Shown: positions 9,453 to 19,087 of the stretch, in pieces
Layout of the letters: every line of letters starts with the position of its first letter
Position numbering within the stretch: position 1 is the first letter of the stretch
Assembly (NCBI RefSeq): GCF_024181725.1
Contig: NZ_CP028908.1
Coordinates: 1,860,001 to 1,924,000 of the forward strand
From: Bradyrhizobium sp. WD16
GTDB taxonomy: Bacteria; Pseudomonadota; Alphaproteobacteria; Rhizobiales; Xanthobacteraceae
Length of the DNA: 64,000 nt
Reading direction: 5' to 3'
The notes under the pieces: generated by a model
What the model was told of the DNA's origin: nothing
The model's input: only the letters and a program-made list of their open reading frames with translations
Databases searched by the model: none
Translations under genes and position numbers: made by a program

Positions 9453-10331
9453 ATGGGTTTCGTGCTTGATACCATCGGAAAGCTGATCGCCCGGTACCTC
9501 CAGAAGGAGCTGCCGGGCTACGAGCCTTTTACGCCGAGCGATCCCGAGCGGCTGCGCGGCCTGATCCAGCCGGGCGACGTCCTGCTGGTGGAAGGCAACA
9601 GCCGGATCTCCGGCATCATCAAATATCTCACCCAGTCGACCTGGTCTCACGCCGCGCTCTATGTCGGCCCGGTGGACGGCGCCGTCGAGCCGAACGGCGA
9701 GCCTCACGTGCTGATCGAAGCGCTGGTCGGCGACGGCGTCATCTCCGCGCCGCTGTCGAAATATTTTCCTTACCACACGCGGTTGTGCCGGCCTGTCGGC
9801 CTGTCGTTCGAGGATCGCACCACCGTCTGCCGCTACGCCATCAACCGCATCGGTTTCGGCTACGACACCAAGAACATCGTCGACCTGATGCGCTACCTGT
9901 TTCCCGTGCCGGTGCCGCAGCGCTGGCGGCGACGCATGTTCGCGCTGGGGTCGGGTGATCCGACCAAGATCATCTGCTCGGCATTGATCGCCCAGGCCTT
10001 CGGCGCGGTCCACTATCCGATCCTGCCGCGGATCACCGAGGCCGGCAGCCGGCAGGCGCGGCGCGAGATCCTGCACATCCGCGATTCCTCGCTCTACATG
10101 CCGCGCGATTTCGATATCTCGCCCTATTTCGCCATCCTCAAACCGACGATCGAGCGCGGCTTCGACTACAACGAGCTGCACTGGGCCGACAAACCGAAGC
10201 CGCTCGCGGAGGTAGCGGCCGAAGACGATCCCTTTCCAGCGCGAGACGACCAAGATTCGGAGGCGCCGCTGGCGCCGCAGCAACGCGGCGTGAGCACGCC
10301 AATGCCTGTTACCGACGAACCCGTGATGTGA
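9453..10331 (+). CDS. YiiX/YebB-like NlpC/P60-fold cysteine hydrolase
   Basis: 292 residues. The core LIQPGDVLLVEGNSRISGIIKYLTQ followed by STWSHAALYVG resembles permuted papain-fold YiiX/YebB proteins; the His in WSHAALY and the later Cys in KIICSALIAQAF are the expected catalytic pair. No signal peptide is obvious, though the N-terminus is amphipathic. The C-terminal 50 residues are acidic and Pro-rich. GGGGAAG lies 9 nt before the ATG. These enzymes are thought to act on lipid-modified or peptide substrates; the specific role is unknown. Confidence 0.8.
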   Translation: MGFVLDTIGKLIARYLQKELPGYEPFTPSDPERLRGLIQPGDVLLVEGNSRISGIIKYLTQSTWSHAALYVGPVDGAVEPNGEPHVLIEALVGDGVISAPLSKYFPYHTRLCRPVGLSFEDRTTVCRYAINRIGFGYDTKNIVDLMRYLFPVPVPQRWRRRMFALGSGDPTKIICSALIAQAFGAVHYPILPRITEAGSRQARREILHIRDSSLYMPRDFDISPYFAILKPTIERGFDYNELHWADKPKPLAEVAAEDDPFPARDDQDSEAPLAPQQRGVSTPMPVTDEPVM

Positions 10332-10482
10332 CGGCCCTGCCGCGGCATGCCGCCGCAGCCTGCTTTGCAGCCTGCCTTGGCATTCCCGTTGCGGCATCCC
10401 GCAACCGGCCTTGCGCCGCGGTTCCGCGATGGCTACCTGTCCCCGGCTGTGCCCGGGTAAGGGCGCCGACGGGAACAGGACG

Positions 10483-11235
10483 ATGCTGAACGACGCCTTC
10501 AAGGCCCTGACGCAGATGATCTCGCCGCCGATGCGCGGCATCTTGTGGAGGTCGATCGGCCTCTCGCTGGTGCTGATCGCCGTCATCGGCATCCTCCTGC
10601 AGCGACTGATGAGCTGGCTCGCCGGCACCGGCGCCGTGTGGCTGGAAGCGACGCTCGGCCCGTCCTTCGACACCACCGTCAATGTGCTGACCTGGGTGCT
10701 GTCGATCGCCGCGTCTTTCGGCATCGTCATCGGCGCGGTCTTCCTGATGCCGGCGGTGACCTCGCTGGTGGCGAGCTTCTTCGTCGACGACATCGCCGAC
10801 ATCGTCGAACGCGAACACTATCCGGCGGAGCGTCCCGGCACGGCGTTGCCGGTCGGACTGGCGAGTGTCGAGGGCGTCAAGACGGCGCTGCTCACCGTGC
10901 TCGTCTATCTCGTCGCGCTGCCCTTCGTGGTGTTTGCCGGCATCGGCGTCATCGGCTTCTTCATCGCCACCGCCTGGCTGCTCGGCCGCGAGTATTTCGA
11001 GCTCGCGGCCATGCGCTTCCGCCCGCCGGCCGAGGCCAAGGCGCTGCGCCGGGAGAATGCGGCGCTGATCTTCACCGCCGGCCTGTTCATCGCCGCCTTC
11101 GTCTCGATCCCGATCGTCAATCTGGCGACGCCGCTGTTCGGCATGGCCTTCATGGTCCACGTCCACAAGCGCCTGTCGGGGCCGCGCGCCGAACTGATCG
11201 AGCCGTCACGACCGGCTTCGATCGGGCGGCGGTGA
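10483..11235 (+). CDS. EI24/CysZ-family membrane protein
   Basis: 250 residues with four to five hydrophobic segments (about residues 25-45, 70-100, 145-175, 200-235) and the conserved soluble turn REYFELAAMRFRPP of the CysZ/EI24 family. CysZ mediates sulfate uptake in enterobacteria. The ATG at 10483 follows AGGAC and is preferred over an in-frame ATG upstream that would add a Cys/Arg-rich, non-conserved lead. No cys genes are adjacent, so sulfate transport remains unproven. It is convergent with nth. Confidence 0.8.
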   Translation: MLNDAFKALTQMISPPMRGILWRSIGLSLVLIAVIGILLQRLMSWLAGTGAVWLEATLGPSFDTTVNVLTWVLSIAASFGIVIGAVFLMPAVTSLVASFFVDDIADIVEREHYPAERPGTALPVGLASVEGVKTALLTVLVYLVALPFVVFAGIGVIGFFIATAWLLGREYFELAAMRFRPPAEAKALRRENAALIFTAGLFIAAFVSIPIVNLATPLFGMAFMVHVHKRLSGPRAELIEPSRPASIGRR

Positions 11236-11256
11236 GCCGCGCGAACCGGGCCGGGC

Positions 11257-12042
11257 TCAGACCGCCACCGTCTTCTCCGGCCAGCGGCAAAGATCGTTGA
11301 TCAGGCAGCGCTCGCACAGCGGCTTGCGGGCGACGCAGGTGTAGCGCCCGTGCAGGATCAGCCAGTGATGGGCGTGGCGCTTGAACTCCGCCGGGATCGC
11401 CCGGTCGAGCCCCAGTTCGACCTCCAGCGGCGTCTTGCCGGTGGCGAGGCCGGTGCGATTGCCGACACGAAACAGGTGCGTATCGACGGCGATCGTCGGT
11501 TCGCCGAAGGCAATGTTGAGCACCACATTCGCGGTCTTGCGCCCCACTCCCGGCAGCGCCTCGAGCGCGGCACGGTCGCGCGGCACCTCGCTGCCGTGAC
11601 GGGTAATGAGCTGCTCGGACAATGCGATCACGTTCCTGGCCTTGGTGCGATAGAGGCCGATGGTCTTGATCAATTCGCGCAACCGCTCTTCGCCGAGCGC
11701 CACCATCTTCTGCGGCGTGTCGGCGATTGGGAACAGGTTGCGGGTCGCCTTGTTGACTCCGGCGTCGGTGGCCTGGGCCGAGAGCACCACCGCGACCAGC
11801 AGCGTGTAGGGATTGAGATGCTCCAGTTCCCCCTTGGGCTCCGGATTGGCGGCGCGGAAGCGGCGAAAGGCCTCTTTGATCTCGGTTTCGGTCCAGGGCC
11901 GGTACGCGGTTTTTTTCGCTTTGCCGCCCGCCACCTTGGCGCGCGCGGGCGATTTCGCGGCGCGCGCCTTGCTCGCCTTCGCCACGGCTGCGCGCGGGCG
12001 CACGGCAGGGGTGACCTTCGCAGGGTTGATCTTCTTGGCCAT
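11257..12042 (-). CDS. nth: Endonuclease III
   Basis: 261 residues. The helix-hairpin-helix LPGVGRKTANVV holds the catalytic Lys, VDTHLFRV holds the catalytic Asp, and the 4Fe-4S cluster is C-x6-C-x2-C-x5-C in the tail (CVARKPLCERCLINDLC). It removes oxidised pyrimidines from DNA and nicks abasic sites. The start MAKKINPAK gives a 45-residue Lys/Ala-rich leader, longer than the E. coli enzyme but common in this group; longer in-frame extensions lack conservation. The start codon overlaps the divergent DUF2244 region by complementarity (CCATGG at 12039-12044). Confidence 0.95.
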   Translation of the reverse strand: MAKKINPAKVTPAVRPRAAVAKASKARAAKSPARAKVAGGKAKKTAYRPWTETEIKEAFRRFRAANPEPKGELEHLNPYTLLVAVVLSAQATDAGVNKATRNLFPIADTPQKMVALGEERLRELIKTIGLYRTKARNVIALSEQLITRHGSEVPRDRAALEALPGVGRKTANVVLNIAFGEPTIAVDTHLFRVGNRTGLATGKTPLEVELGLDRAIPAEFKRHAHHWLILHGRYTCVARKPLCERCLINDLCRWPEKTVAV

Positions 12043-12064
12043 GGTGGAGGTATATTCGACCGCA

Positions 12065-12601
12065 ATGGCGTCGAACACCGAAATTGACCGCGACATCGAC
12101 CCGGCTGCGGCACGGCGCACCCTGCTGCTGGCGGCACGCCTGACGCCGCACCGCTCGCTCAGCCGCACCGGCTTTACGGTGTTGATGTCGTTCATTGGCC
12201 TGGTCAGCTTCGCCGCCGGCGCCGCCTTCTGCGCGATGGGCGCCTGGCCGGTGCTCGGCTTTCTCGGTCTCGACCTGCTGGTGATCGGCTGGGCGTTCCG
12301 GGTCAATTTCGCCCGCGCCCGCGCCTTCGAGGAGGTCGACGTCTCCTACGAGGAAGTGCGCGTGCGCCGGGTCGACCACCGCGGACGCAGCCTCGAATGG
12401 CGCTTCAATCCCCAGTGGGTGCGGATCGACCGCGAGGCCCATGCGGAGTTCGGCATCGAGCACCTCTACCTGGTCTCGCGCGGCGATCGCATCAGCCTCG
12501 CGAGCTTCCTCGGCGCGGACGAAAAAGAGAGCTTCTACAAGGTGTTGATCGGCGCCTTGAACGAGGCCCGGCGCGGCCCGAGCTACAATCCGGTGGTTTG
12601 A
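12065..12601 (+). CDS. DUF2244 membrane protein
   Basis: 178 residues with two adjacent transmembrane helices (about residues 35-80, ending LDLLVIGWAFRVNFARARAFE) and a C-terminal soluble part with FNPQWVRIDRE, the pattern of DUF2244. ATG 12065 (MASNTEID) lies 14 nt after GGAGG. An in-frame ATG at 12041 would start inside the divergent nth start codon and lacks a ribosome site. The function is unknown; the family is often near cytochrome oxidase or nth genes in alphaproteobacteria. Confidence 0.82.
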   Translation: MASNTEIDRDIDPAAARRTLLLAARLTPHRSLSRTGFTVLMSFIGLVSFAAGAAFCAMGAWPVLGFLGLDLLVIGWAFRVNFARARAFEEVDVSYEEVRVRRVDHRGRSLEWRFNPQWVRIDREAHAEFGIEHLYLVSRGDRISLASFLGADEKESFYKVLIGALNEARRGPSYNPVV

Positions 12602-12654
12602 CGCTGATCCGAAATCGGGTGGCGATCCGGCGCAGAGAGACTAGCTTTCCGACC

Positions 12655-13554
12655 ATGATGAATCTTGCCCTGACCGATCACCACCCGGCACGGCCGGGCC
12701 CCCAGGACGCCGCGCTGCGCGACTACGACGCCGTTCGGCGCGCCATCGCCTTCATGTCCGAGCGCTGGCGGGTGCAGCCGCCGGTGGATGCCGTGGCGGA
12801 GGCCGCCGCCGTCACCACCGACGAGTTGCATCACCTGTTCCGCCGCTGGGCCGGCCTGACGCCAAAGGCCTTCATGCAGGCCCTCACCCTCGATCACGCC
12901 AAGACGCTGCTACGCAGCTCCGCCAGTGTCCTCGACGCGGCGCTCGATTCCGGCCTGTCCGGGCCCGGCCGGCTGCACGACCTGTTCGTCACCCATGAGG
13001 CGATGTCGCCGGGCGAATGGAAATCCGGTGGCGAGGGCATGACCCTGGCCTACGGCTTCCACCCCTCGCCGTTCGGCACCGCGGTGGTGATCGCCAGCGG
13101 CCGCGGGCTTGCCGGTCTCGCCTTCGCCGATCCGGGTGAAGAGGCGGCCGCCCTCGCCGACATGCAGCGGCGCTGGCCGCGGGCACATTACATTCAGGAC
13201 GCGGCAGCGACGGGCGCGCTGGCGCGGCGCATCTTCGACCCGACCCTGTGGCGCCCCGATCAGCCGTTGCGCGTCATCCTGATCGGCACCGATTTCGAAG
13301 TGCGGGTCTGGGAGACGCTGCTGAGGATTCCCATGGGCCGGGCCACGACCTATTCGGATATCGCCCTCAGGCTGGAACGGCCGAAGGCGTCCCGCGCCGT
13401 CGGTGCCGCCGTGGGCAAGAACCCGATCTCGTTCGTGGTGCCCTGCCATCGCGTCCTCGGCAAGAGCGGCGCCCTCACCGGCTATCACTGGGGCCTGACA
13501 CGCAAGCAGGCCATGCTGGGCTGGGAAGCGGGACGGGTCGGCGAACCAGGCTGA
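12655..13554 (+). CDS. ada: Ada-like protein: AraC HTH plus O6-alkylguanine-DNA alkyltransferase
   Basis: 299 residues. An AraC-type helix-turn-helix pair (about 35-115) is followed by a methylated-DNA-cysteine methyltransferase domain with the active site VVPCHRVLG (Cys264). The N-terminal zinc/methylphosphotriester domain of E. coli Ada (about 90 residues with four Cys) is absent, so it probably cannot sense methylphosphotriesters as Ada does. It would repair O6-methylguanine by suicidal transfer. Two adjacent ATGs (12655 and 12658) are possible starts. It is 53 bp from DUF2244 and probably cotranscribed. Confidence 0.88.
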   Translation: MMNLALTDHHPARPGPQDAALRDYDAVRRAIAFMSERWRVQPPVDAVAEAAAVTTDELHHLFRRWAGLTPKAFMQALTLDHAKTLLRSSASVLDAALDSGLSGPGRLHDLFVTHEAMSPGEWKSGGEGMTLAYGFHPSPFGTAVVIASGRGLAGLAFADPGEEAAALADMQRRWPRAHYIQDAAATGALARRIFDPTLWRPDQPLRVILIGTDFEVRVWETLLRIPMGRATTYSDIALRLERPKASRAVGAAVGKNPISFVVPCHRVLGKSGALTGYHWGLTRKQAMLGWEAGRVGEPG

Positions 13555-13595
13555 CGCCGGTAGGCGGGCAGCCAAGGACCTCGCGACCAGAAACG

Positions 13596-13625
13596 TAGAT
13601 GGCCGGGACGAGCCCGGCCACGACG
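13596..13625. repeat. REP-like hairpin between convergent ada and gpmA
   Basis: TGGCCGGG (13600-13607) / CCCGGCCA (13613-13620), 5-nt loop, inside GTAGATGGCCGGGACGAG. From memory, this sequence type is very common between genes in Bradyrhizobium and relatives. No T-run. Only one clear copy is present in this window. Confidence 0.6.
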
Positions 13626-13662
13626 AAACTCAAAGGCAGGTGCGCCCGGCAAACGGCCCGCC

Positions 13663-14286
13663 TCAATCGGCGAGATCGACCTTCGATGCCACCGTGGAGT
13701 CGGCGTTGAGGGTGTAGATCACCGGCGCGCCGGTGGCGAGTTCACGCTTGACGATCTGCTCGGGGGTGAGCTTCTCCAGCACCATGATCAGCGCCCGCAG
13801 CGAATTGCCGTGCGCGGAGATCAGCGTGCGCTTGCCGCGCAACACGAACGGCAGGATCTCCTGGACGTAATAGGGCAAGGCGCGCGCAAGGGTGTCCTTG
13901 AGGCTCTCGCCGCCGGGCGGCGCGATGTCATAGGAGCGGCGCCAGATGTGCACCTGCTCCTCGCCCCATTTCGCCCGGGCGTCATCCTTGTTGAGACCCG
14001 ACAGTTCACCGTAATCGCGCTCGTTCAGGGCCTGGTCGGCGATCACCGGCAGCGTGCTCTGTCCGAGTTCGGCGAGCATCAGAGTGAGGGTGCGCTGGGC
14101 GCGGGTCAGCGCCGAAGTAAAGGCGATGTCGAACGACAGGCCCTGCGCCTTGAGCTTGCGGCCGGCGGCCTCGGCCTCGGCGATGCCCTTCTCGGTGAGA
14201 CCGGGATCCTTCCAGCCGGTGAACAGATTCTTCAGATTCCATTCGCTCTGGCCGTGGCGCACCAGCACGAGAAGTCGATCGCTCAT
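13663..14286 (-). CDS. gpmA: 2,3-bisphosphoglycerate-dependent phosphoglycerate mutase
   Basis: 207 residues. The phosphohistidine motif [10 protein letters not shown] (8-17) is followed by the GpmA-specific [14 protein letters not shown], and the second catalytic His is in [12 protein letters not shown]. It interconverts 3- and 2-phosphoglycerate in glycolysis and gluconeogenesis. It is shorter than enterobacterial GpmA (about 250), as is usual for rhizobial dPGMs. It lies 58 bp downstream of dapB on the same strand, with short direct repeats in the gap. Confidence 0.95.
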   Translation of the reverse strand: MSDRLLVLVRHGQSEWNLKNLFTGWKDPGLTEKGIAEAEAAGRKLKAQGLSFDIAFTSALTRAQRTLTLMLAELGQSTLPVIADQALNERDYGELSGLNKDDARAKWGEEQVHIWRRSYDIAPPGGESLKDTLARALPYYVQEILPFVLRGKRTLISAHGNSLRALIMVLEKLTPEQIVKRELATGAPVIYTLNADSTVASKVDLAD

Positions 14287-14344
14287 TCGTCGCTAATCCA
14301 GGAGTTGAGAGGTCAGAGGGTTGAGAGGTCCGAGAATTGAGTGA

Positions 14345-15160
14345 TTAGAAGTCGGAGAGGCCGAGGACATCGGCCATGGAGTAGAAGCCCGGCGGCTTGT
14401 CCTTGGCCCACAGCGCCGCCTTGAGCGCGCCGCGGGCGAAGATCATGCGATCCTCGGAACGATGCGTCAGCTCGATACGCTCGTAGGGACCGGCGAAGAT
14501 CACCGAATGATCGCCGGTGGCGGTGCCGCCGCGCAGGGTGGCGAAGCCGATATCGCCGGTCCGCCGCGGCCCGGTATGGCCGTCGCGCGAGCGCACCGAA
14601 TGCTGGCTGAGATCGATGCCGCGGCCTTCGGCGGCGGCGCGACCGAGCAGAAAGGCCGTCCCCGACGGCGCATCGACCTTGGCGCGGTGATGCATCTCGA
14701 CGATTTCGATGTCGAAATCATCGTCGAGGGCCTTCGCCACCCGCCGCACCAGCGCGGCGAGAAGATTGACGCCCAGGCTCATATTGCCGGACTGCACCAC
14801 CTTGGCCTGCTTGGAGACGCTGCGGATCACCGCATCGTCGGAGGCCGACAAGCCCGTGGTACCGATGACATGAACGATGCCGCGCTCGGCGGCGATCGCG
14901 ACGTTGGCGATGGTGGCGGCCGGGACGGTAAAATCGATGATCCCGTCGGCATTGGCCGATAGCGCCCAGAGATCGCCCGACAGCACGACGCCGCACGGCG
15001 GCAGGCCGGCGAGCACGCCGGCATCCTTGCCGATCAGCTCCGAACCGGGGGCCTCGAGAGCGCCGGCCAGCACGACCCCGGGGGTCTCACTGATGGCGCG
15101 CACCAGCGCCCGGCCCATCCGGCCGCCCGCCCCGGCAATGATCAAGCGCATATCGGCCAT
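14345..15160 (-). CDS. dapB: 4-hydroxy-tetrahydrodipicolinate reductase
   Basis: About 271 residues. An N-terminal Rossmann motif [14 protein letters not shown] binds NAD(P)H, and the signature [16 protein letters not shown] carries the catalytic His and Lys. It reduces the DapA product on the way to lysine and meso-diaminopimelate. The start MADMRLII (ATG at 15160) is preferred; an in-frame GTG at 15175 has its Shine-Dalgarno directly abutting. It probably forms an operon with gpmA. Confidence 0.95.
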   Translation of the reverse strand: MADMRLIIAGAGGRMGRALVRAISETPGVVLAGALEAPGSELIGKDAGVLAGLPPCGVVLSGDLWALSANADGIIDFTVPAATIANVAIAAERGIVHVIGTTGLSASDDAVIRSVSKQAKVVQSGNMSLGVNLLAALVRRVAKALDDDFDIEIVEMHHRAKVDAPSGTAFLLGRAAAEGRGIDLSQHSVRSRDGHTGPRRTGDIGFATLRGGTATGDHSVIFAGPYERIELTHRSEDRMIFARGALKAALWAKDKPPGFYSMADVLGLSDF

Positions 15161-15350
15161 GAAACTGCTCAGCACTCCCGATTGGAAACCTGTGATTTCA
15201 CCAAACCCCTGATTTCAGGTGCTTCTGATTCGGCGATTCCCGTTGCGGATCCGGAACTCCGGCCGGCGGGCCACAGCTCCTATTTTAGGCATCTATAGGG
15301 GATGGGTATAGGGGAAGGGGCCAGCCTTGTCAGCCGGCCCGACCGCCCCG

Positions 15351-15656
15351 TCAGGGCTGCGGCCCGTCATAGCCTTCGACGATGATCAGATCCGAGATGC
15401 CGTGGGGCGCACGCAGCCTGACCAGGCGCTGATAGTCCTCGGATTCGTAGCAAGCCAGGGCGGTCTCGTAGTCGGGGAACTCGAGGACGACGTTGCGGCT
15501 GCGGTGATTGCCACCTTCCTTGGCCTCGAATGAACCGCCACGGACCAGGAACCTGGCGCCGAATTTGTGAAACACCGGGCCGTTCTGGGCGACGTATTCC
15601 TTATAGCCATCGGGGTTCTGCACATCGACCCGTGCGATCCAGTAGCCCTTCGCCAT
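15351..15656 (-). CDS. DUF1330 family protein
   Basis: 101 residues, start MAKGYWIARVDV set by GGGAG 7 nt upstream. The sequence has the DUF1330 pattern: YKEYVAQNGPVFHKFGARFLVRGG, then VVLEFPDYETALACYESEDYQ. The fold is a small dimeric alpha/beta barrel related to EthD/ABM proteins. The biochemical function of the family is unknown. It is 30 bp downstream of pyrF on the same strand. Confidence 0.9.
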   Translation of the reverse strand: MAKGYWIARVDVQNPDGYKEYVAQNGPVFHKFGARFLVRGGSFEAKEGGNHRSRNVVLEFPDYETALACYESEDYQRLVRLRAPHGISDLIIVEGYDGPQP

Positions 15657-15686
15657 GACTTTTCTCCCTTGCTGCAAGATCTGTGA

Positions 15687-16406
15687 TCAGACCGCCCGAC
15701 CGGACGCCTCGGCGATCTCGGCGACGATCGCGTCCGCGGCGGCCCGCGGGTCGGAGGCGGTAAGGATCGGTCGGGCGACCACTAGGTAATCGGCTCCCGC
15801 CGCGATGGCGCGCGCCGGGGTCATCACCCGCTTCTGGTCGCCGACCGCGCTGCCGGCGGGGCGGATGCCAGGGACGACCAGCGCCAGTCGATCGCCGACA
15901 ATGCCGCGCAACCGCGCCGCCTCCTCGCCCGAGCAGACCAGCCCGTCGACGCCGATCGTCCTCGCCTGGGCCGCCCGCTTCTCGACCAGCGCCGAGACGC
16001 CGAGGCCGTAGCCGGCTTCACCGAGATCGGCATCATCGTAGGAAGTCAGCACGGTGACCGCGAGCACCTTCAGGGCGGAATCGCCGCGGCCTTCGACTGC
16101 TGCCTTCATGGTCTGCGGATAGGCATGCACGGTGACGAAGCTCGCCCCGGATCGCGCGATGCTGGCAACGCCATGGGCGACCGTGTTGCCGATGTCATGC
16201 ATCTTGAGATCGGCGAACACCTTCTTGCCGGCATCGGCGAGCTTGCGGATCAATGGCAGGCCGCCGGCGAACCCGAGCTGATAGCCGATCTTGTAGAAGC
16301 TGACGCTGTCGCCGAGGCGGGCGATCATGGCTTCGGCGAGCTCGACGCTGTCGAGATCGAGACCGACGATCAGGCGGTCGCGGGGAGCAAGCGGGGCGTT
16401 CGGCAT
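15687..16406 (-). CDS. pyrF: Orotidine 5'-phosphate decarboxylase
   Basis: 239 residues, TIM barrel of the bacterial OMP decarboxylase group. Catalytic motif [14 protein letters not shown] (Asp-Lys-Asp tetrad residues), N-terminal [11 protein letters not shown], and C-terminal phosphate-binding VVPGIRP and DYLVVARPI. It makes UMP from OMP, the last step of de novo pyrimidine synthesis. It is followed by the DUF1330 gene in a likely two-gene unit. Confidence 0.96.
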   Translation of the reverse strand: MPNAPLAPRDRLIVGLDLDSVELAEAMIARLGDSVSFYKIGYQLGFAGGLPLIRKLADAGKKVFADLKMHDIGNTVAHGVASIARSGASFVTVHAYPQTMKAAVEGRGDSALKVLAVTVLTSYDDADLGEAGYGLGVSALVEKRAAQARTIGVDGLVCSGEEAARLRGIVGDRLALVVPGIRPAGSAVGDQKRVMTPARAIAAGADYLVVARPILTASDPRAAADAIVAEIAEASGRAV

Positions 16407-16483
16407 GTCACCTCTTTGGTTGGGTCGTTCGGGTCAGTTGACGTCGGCTGGCGGCTGCGGTCGCCGAGCAAGACGGCATCGGC

Positions 16484-17095
16484 TCACGTCATCACCTGCG
16501 CGGTCTCGACGAGCTGCCGGACGACGCCCTGCAGCGTCTCGGCGTCACGGGGGTCCTTGAGCGCGTCCATCTCGTCGAAGGCGCGATCGGCGCCGGCGAG
16601 CGCAAGCTGATGCGGAATGACATTGGCGCCGCAGCCGAGCGTGAGCACCTGGCGAAGCGCGATCAGCGCCTGCAACCCGCCGAAGCGGGTCTCCGACGCC
16701 GCGGCGATGGCGAAGGCGCGGCGGTGAAAGACGGCGAGCGGCGCCTCGCCGCGCTCGCGGACACGGCTGACCCAGTCGATGGCGTTCTTCAGCAGCGGCG
16801 GCACGGATGCGTTGTACTCGGGCGTGATGATCAGGATGCCGCGGTGGGCGCCGATCATGTGCTTGAGGTCGACCGCCGCCTTCGGCACGCCGCTCTGCGC
16901 CTCGAGATCGGCGTCGTAGATCGGCAGCGGATAATCAGCGAGCGAGATCCGCGTCACATTCACGCCGGCGAGCGTCAGCTCCTTGGTGGCGGCGGCCGCG
17001 AGGCGGACATTGAACGAGCCGGTACGCAGCGAACCCGGAATCACCAGGATCCGGGTCGCGGACAGAGGAATCGTGGAGACAGGGATCGCGGTCAT
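16484..17095 (-). CDS. NADPH-dependent FMN reductase (ChrR/YieF-like)
   Basis: 203 residues with a flavodoxin-like fold. The FMN phosphate loop is PGSLRTGSFNVRLA (20-33) and the isoalloxazine contact is TPEYNASVPPLLKNAIDW, both diagnostic for the NADPH:FMN/quinone reductase family. Such enzymes reduce quinones, chromate or azo dyes, limiting one-electron redox cycling. It lies between pmtA and pyrF on the same strand, spaced 53 and 77 bp; co-transcription is not clear. Confidence 0.88.
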   Translation of the reverse strand: MTAIPVSTIPLSATRILVIPGSLRTGSFNVRLAAAATKELTLAGVNVTRISLADYPLPIYDADLEAQSGVPKAAVDLKHMIGAHRGILIITPEYNASVPPLLKNAIDWVSRVRERGEAPLAVFHRRAFAIAAASETRFGGLQALIALRQVLTLGCGANVIPHQLALAGADRAFDEMDALKDPRDAETLQGVVRQLVETAQVMT

Positions 17096-17148
17096 CGGCT
17101 CCCGGCGTCATCATCGACGCCGGAAACGAAAACCGGACGGCGCCGAAA

Positions 17149-17784
17149 TCAGCCCTTGCGATACACCCAGACGCGGGCGGGCGGAAGATTCATCCAGATC
17201 CGGTCGGACGCTTCGGTGTGGACGCCCGACAGCGATTTCGGAATGGGCGGCGTCACCGAATAGGTGAACTGGATGAAGGGGGCGCCCGGCTTCAGGGCGA
17301 CGAAGGCATCGCGGATCAGCTTGAGGCGGGTGCGCATCGGCTTGGTCACCAGCGGCAGGCCCGATACCACCGCCGAGGCCGGCATCGTCATGACGTCCCA
17401 CAGCGACGAGCGCAGGGCATAGGCATCGCCCTGGACGATGCGCGCCTGGGGATAGCGCTCGCGCAGCAGCGCGCAGAAGCTGGGATTGTATTCGACGAGA
17501 ACGAGTCGCTTCTGATCGACGCCACGCTCGATCAGGGCGTTGGTGATGGCGCCGGTGCCGGGGCCGAGCTCGATCACCGGCGCGTCCGAATGGGGATCGA
17601 CGTAATTCGCCATGGTCCGCGCCAGCAGCTTGCCGGACGGCATCACCGCGCCCATGTGCAGCGGCTTTTCGATCCACGAGCGAAGAAAGCGCACTTCGTC
17701 ATCGAGACGCAGCGGCTTCTTCAGGACACGCGCAGACGGTTGCGAGGGCATCTCGGGACCGAACAGTTTCCGGCGGGCGGGCAT
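17149..17784 (-). CDS. pmtA: Phosphatidylethanolamine N-methyltransferase (PmtA-like)
   Basis: 211 residues. SAM-binding motif VIELGPGTGAIT (about 69-80) and the N-terminal FLRSWIEKPLHMGAVMPSG, both typical of bacterial PmtA and related phospholipid methyltransferases. It would methylate phosphatidylethanolamine towards phosphatidylcholine, a major lipid of rhizobia. Such genomes carry several paralogues, so whether this is the main enzyme or a mono-/dimethylating one cannot be told. It sits 60 bp downstream of dnaJ on the same strand. Confidence 0.82.
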   Translation of the reverse strand: MPARRKLFGPEMPSQPSARVLKKPLRLDDEVRFLRSWIEKPLHMGAVMPSGKLLARTMANYVDPHSDAPVIELGPGTGAITNALIERGVDQKRLVLVEYNPSFCALLRERYPQARIVQGDAYALRSSLWDVMTMPASAVVSGLPLVTKPMRTRLKLIRDAFVALKPGAPFIQFTYSVTPPIPKSLSGVHTEASDRIWMNLPPARVWVYRKG

Positions 17785-17844
17785 TGATCAGATTTTGGTC
17801 ACAAATGGGTATCGCCACCGGTCGCCCCGGTCAAGCACAAGGGA

Positions 17845-18975
17845 TCAGGAGGCAGCCGCCCGCGAGCCAAAGAAGTCCTTGACCTTGGCGAAGAAACCGG
17901 CCGCCTCGGGCTGGGTTTCGCCCGACGACAGCTTGTCGAATTCCGCCAGAAGCTCCTTCTGCCGCTTGGACAGGTTCTGCGGCGTCTCGACCACCACCTG
18001 GACATACATGTCGCCGCTCTGGCGCGAGCGCAGCACCGGCATGCCCTTGCCGGCAATACGGAAACGCCGACCGGACTGGGTGCCGGCAGGGACCTTCACC
18101 TTGGTCCGGCCCTTGTCGATGGTCGGCACTTCGAATTCGCCGCCAAGAGCCGCCGTGATCATCGAGATCGGCACGCGGCAATGCAGATCGGCGCCGTCGC
18201 GCTGGAACAGTTCGTGGCTGGCCAGCGACAGGAAAATGTAGAGATCGCCCGACGGACCGCCGCGCACGCCGGCCTCGCCTTCGCCAGCAAGGCGAATGCG
18301 AGTGCCGTCTTCAACTCCCGGCGGAATATTGACCGACAGCGACCGCTCCCGCGCCACCCGTCCGGAGCCGGCGCAGGCGCCGCACGGATCGTCGATCACC
18401 TGACCGCGGCCCTGGCAGCCCGGGCAGGTGCGCTCGAGCGTGAAGAAGCCTTGCGCCTGACGAACCCGGCCCGCGCCGCCGCACAGGCTGCAGGCCTTGG
18501 GCTTGGTGCCGGCCTTGGCGCCGGTGCCCGAGCAGGATTCGCAGGTGACCGACACCGGGATGTGAATCTCGGCGGTCTTGCCGTGGAACGCCTCGTCGAG
18601 CGTGATCTCCATATTGTAGCGCAGGTCGGCGCCACGCTCGCGGCCACCGCCGCGGGCGCGCTGGCCGGACATGCCGAACAGGTCTTCGAAGATGTCGGAG
18701 AACGACGAGGCGAAGCCGGCGCCGAAGCCCTGGCCGCCGCCCGTGCCCTGCTCGAACGCTGCGTGGCCGAAGCGGTCATAGGCGGCGCGCTTCTGGCCGT
18801 CCTTGAGGACTTCGTAGGCTTCGTTGATTTCCTTGAAGCGGACTTCGCTGTTCTGATCTCCCGGATTGCGATCCGGGTGCCATTTCATCGCCAGCTTGCG
18901 GAAGGCGGATTTCAGACCGGCCTCGTCAATGGAGCGGTCGACTTCCAGGGTCTCGTAGTAGCAGCGTTTCGACAT
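17845..18975 (-). CDS. dnaJ: Chaperone DnaJ
   Basis: 376 residues, type I Hsp40. The J domain has the HPD tripeptide in KWHPDRNPG; then a Gly-rich linker ([13 protein letters not shown]) and four zinc repeats [32 protein letters not shown]; then the C-terminal substrate-binding barrels. It delivers unfolded clients to DnaK and stimulates its ATPase. It is 158 bp downstream of dnaK, separated by a terminator-like hairpin, so it may be expressed partly by read-through. Confidence 0.97.
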   Translation of the reverse strand: MSKRCYYETLEVDRSIDEAGLKSAFRKLAMKWHPDRNPGDQNSEVRFKEINEAYEVLKDGQKRAAYDRFGHAAFEQGTGGGQGFGAGFASSFSDIFEDLFGMSGQRARGGGRERGADLRYNMEITLDEAFHGKTAEIHIPVSVTCESCSGTGAKAGTKPKACSLCGGAGRVRQAQGFFTLERTCPGCQGRGQVIDDPCGACAGSGRVARERSLSVNIPPGVEDGTRIRLAGEGEAGVRGGPSGDLYIFLSLASHELFQRDGADLHCRVPISMITAALGGEFEVPTIDKGRTKVKVPAGTQSGRRFRIAGKGMPVLRSRQSGDMYVQVVVETPQNLSKRQKELLAEFDKLSSGETQPEAAGFFAKVKDFFGSRAAAS

Positions 18976-19087
18976 CTACAGTCCCGATTCCGAAATTCGC
19001 GTTCGCTTCGCTATGACCTCGCCTGCGAAGGTCGAATTCGAAAGGGCGCCCAACCGGACGAACCAGCGAGACCGGCGCGGCGCCTTT

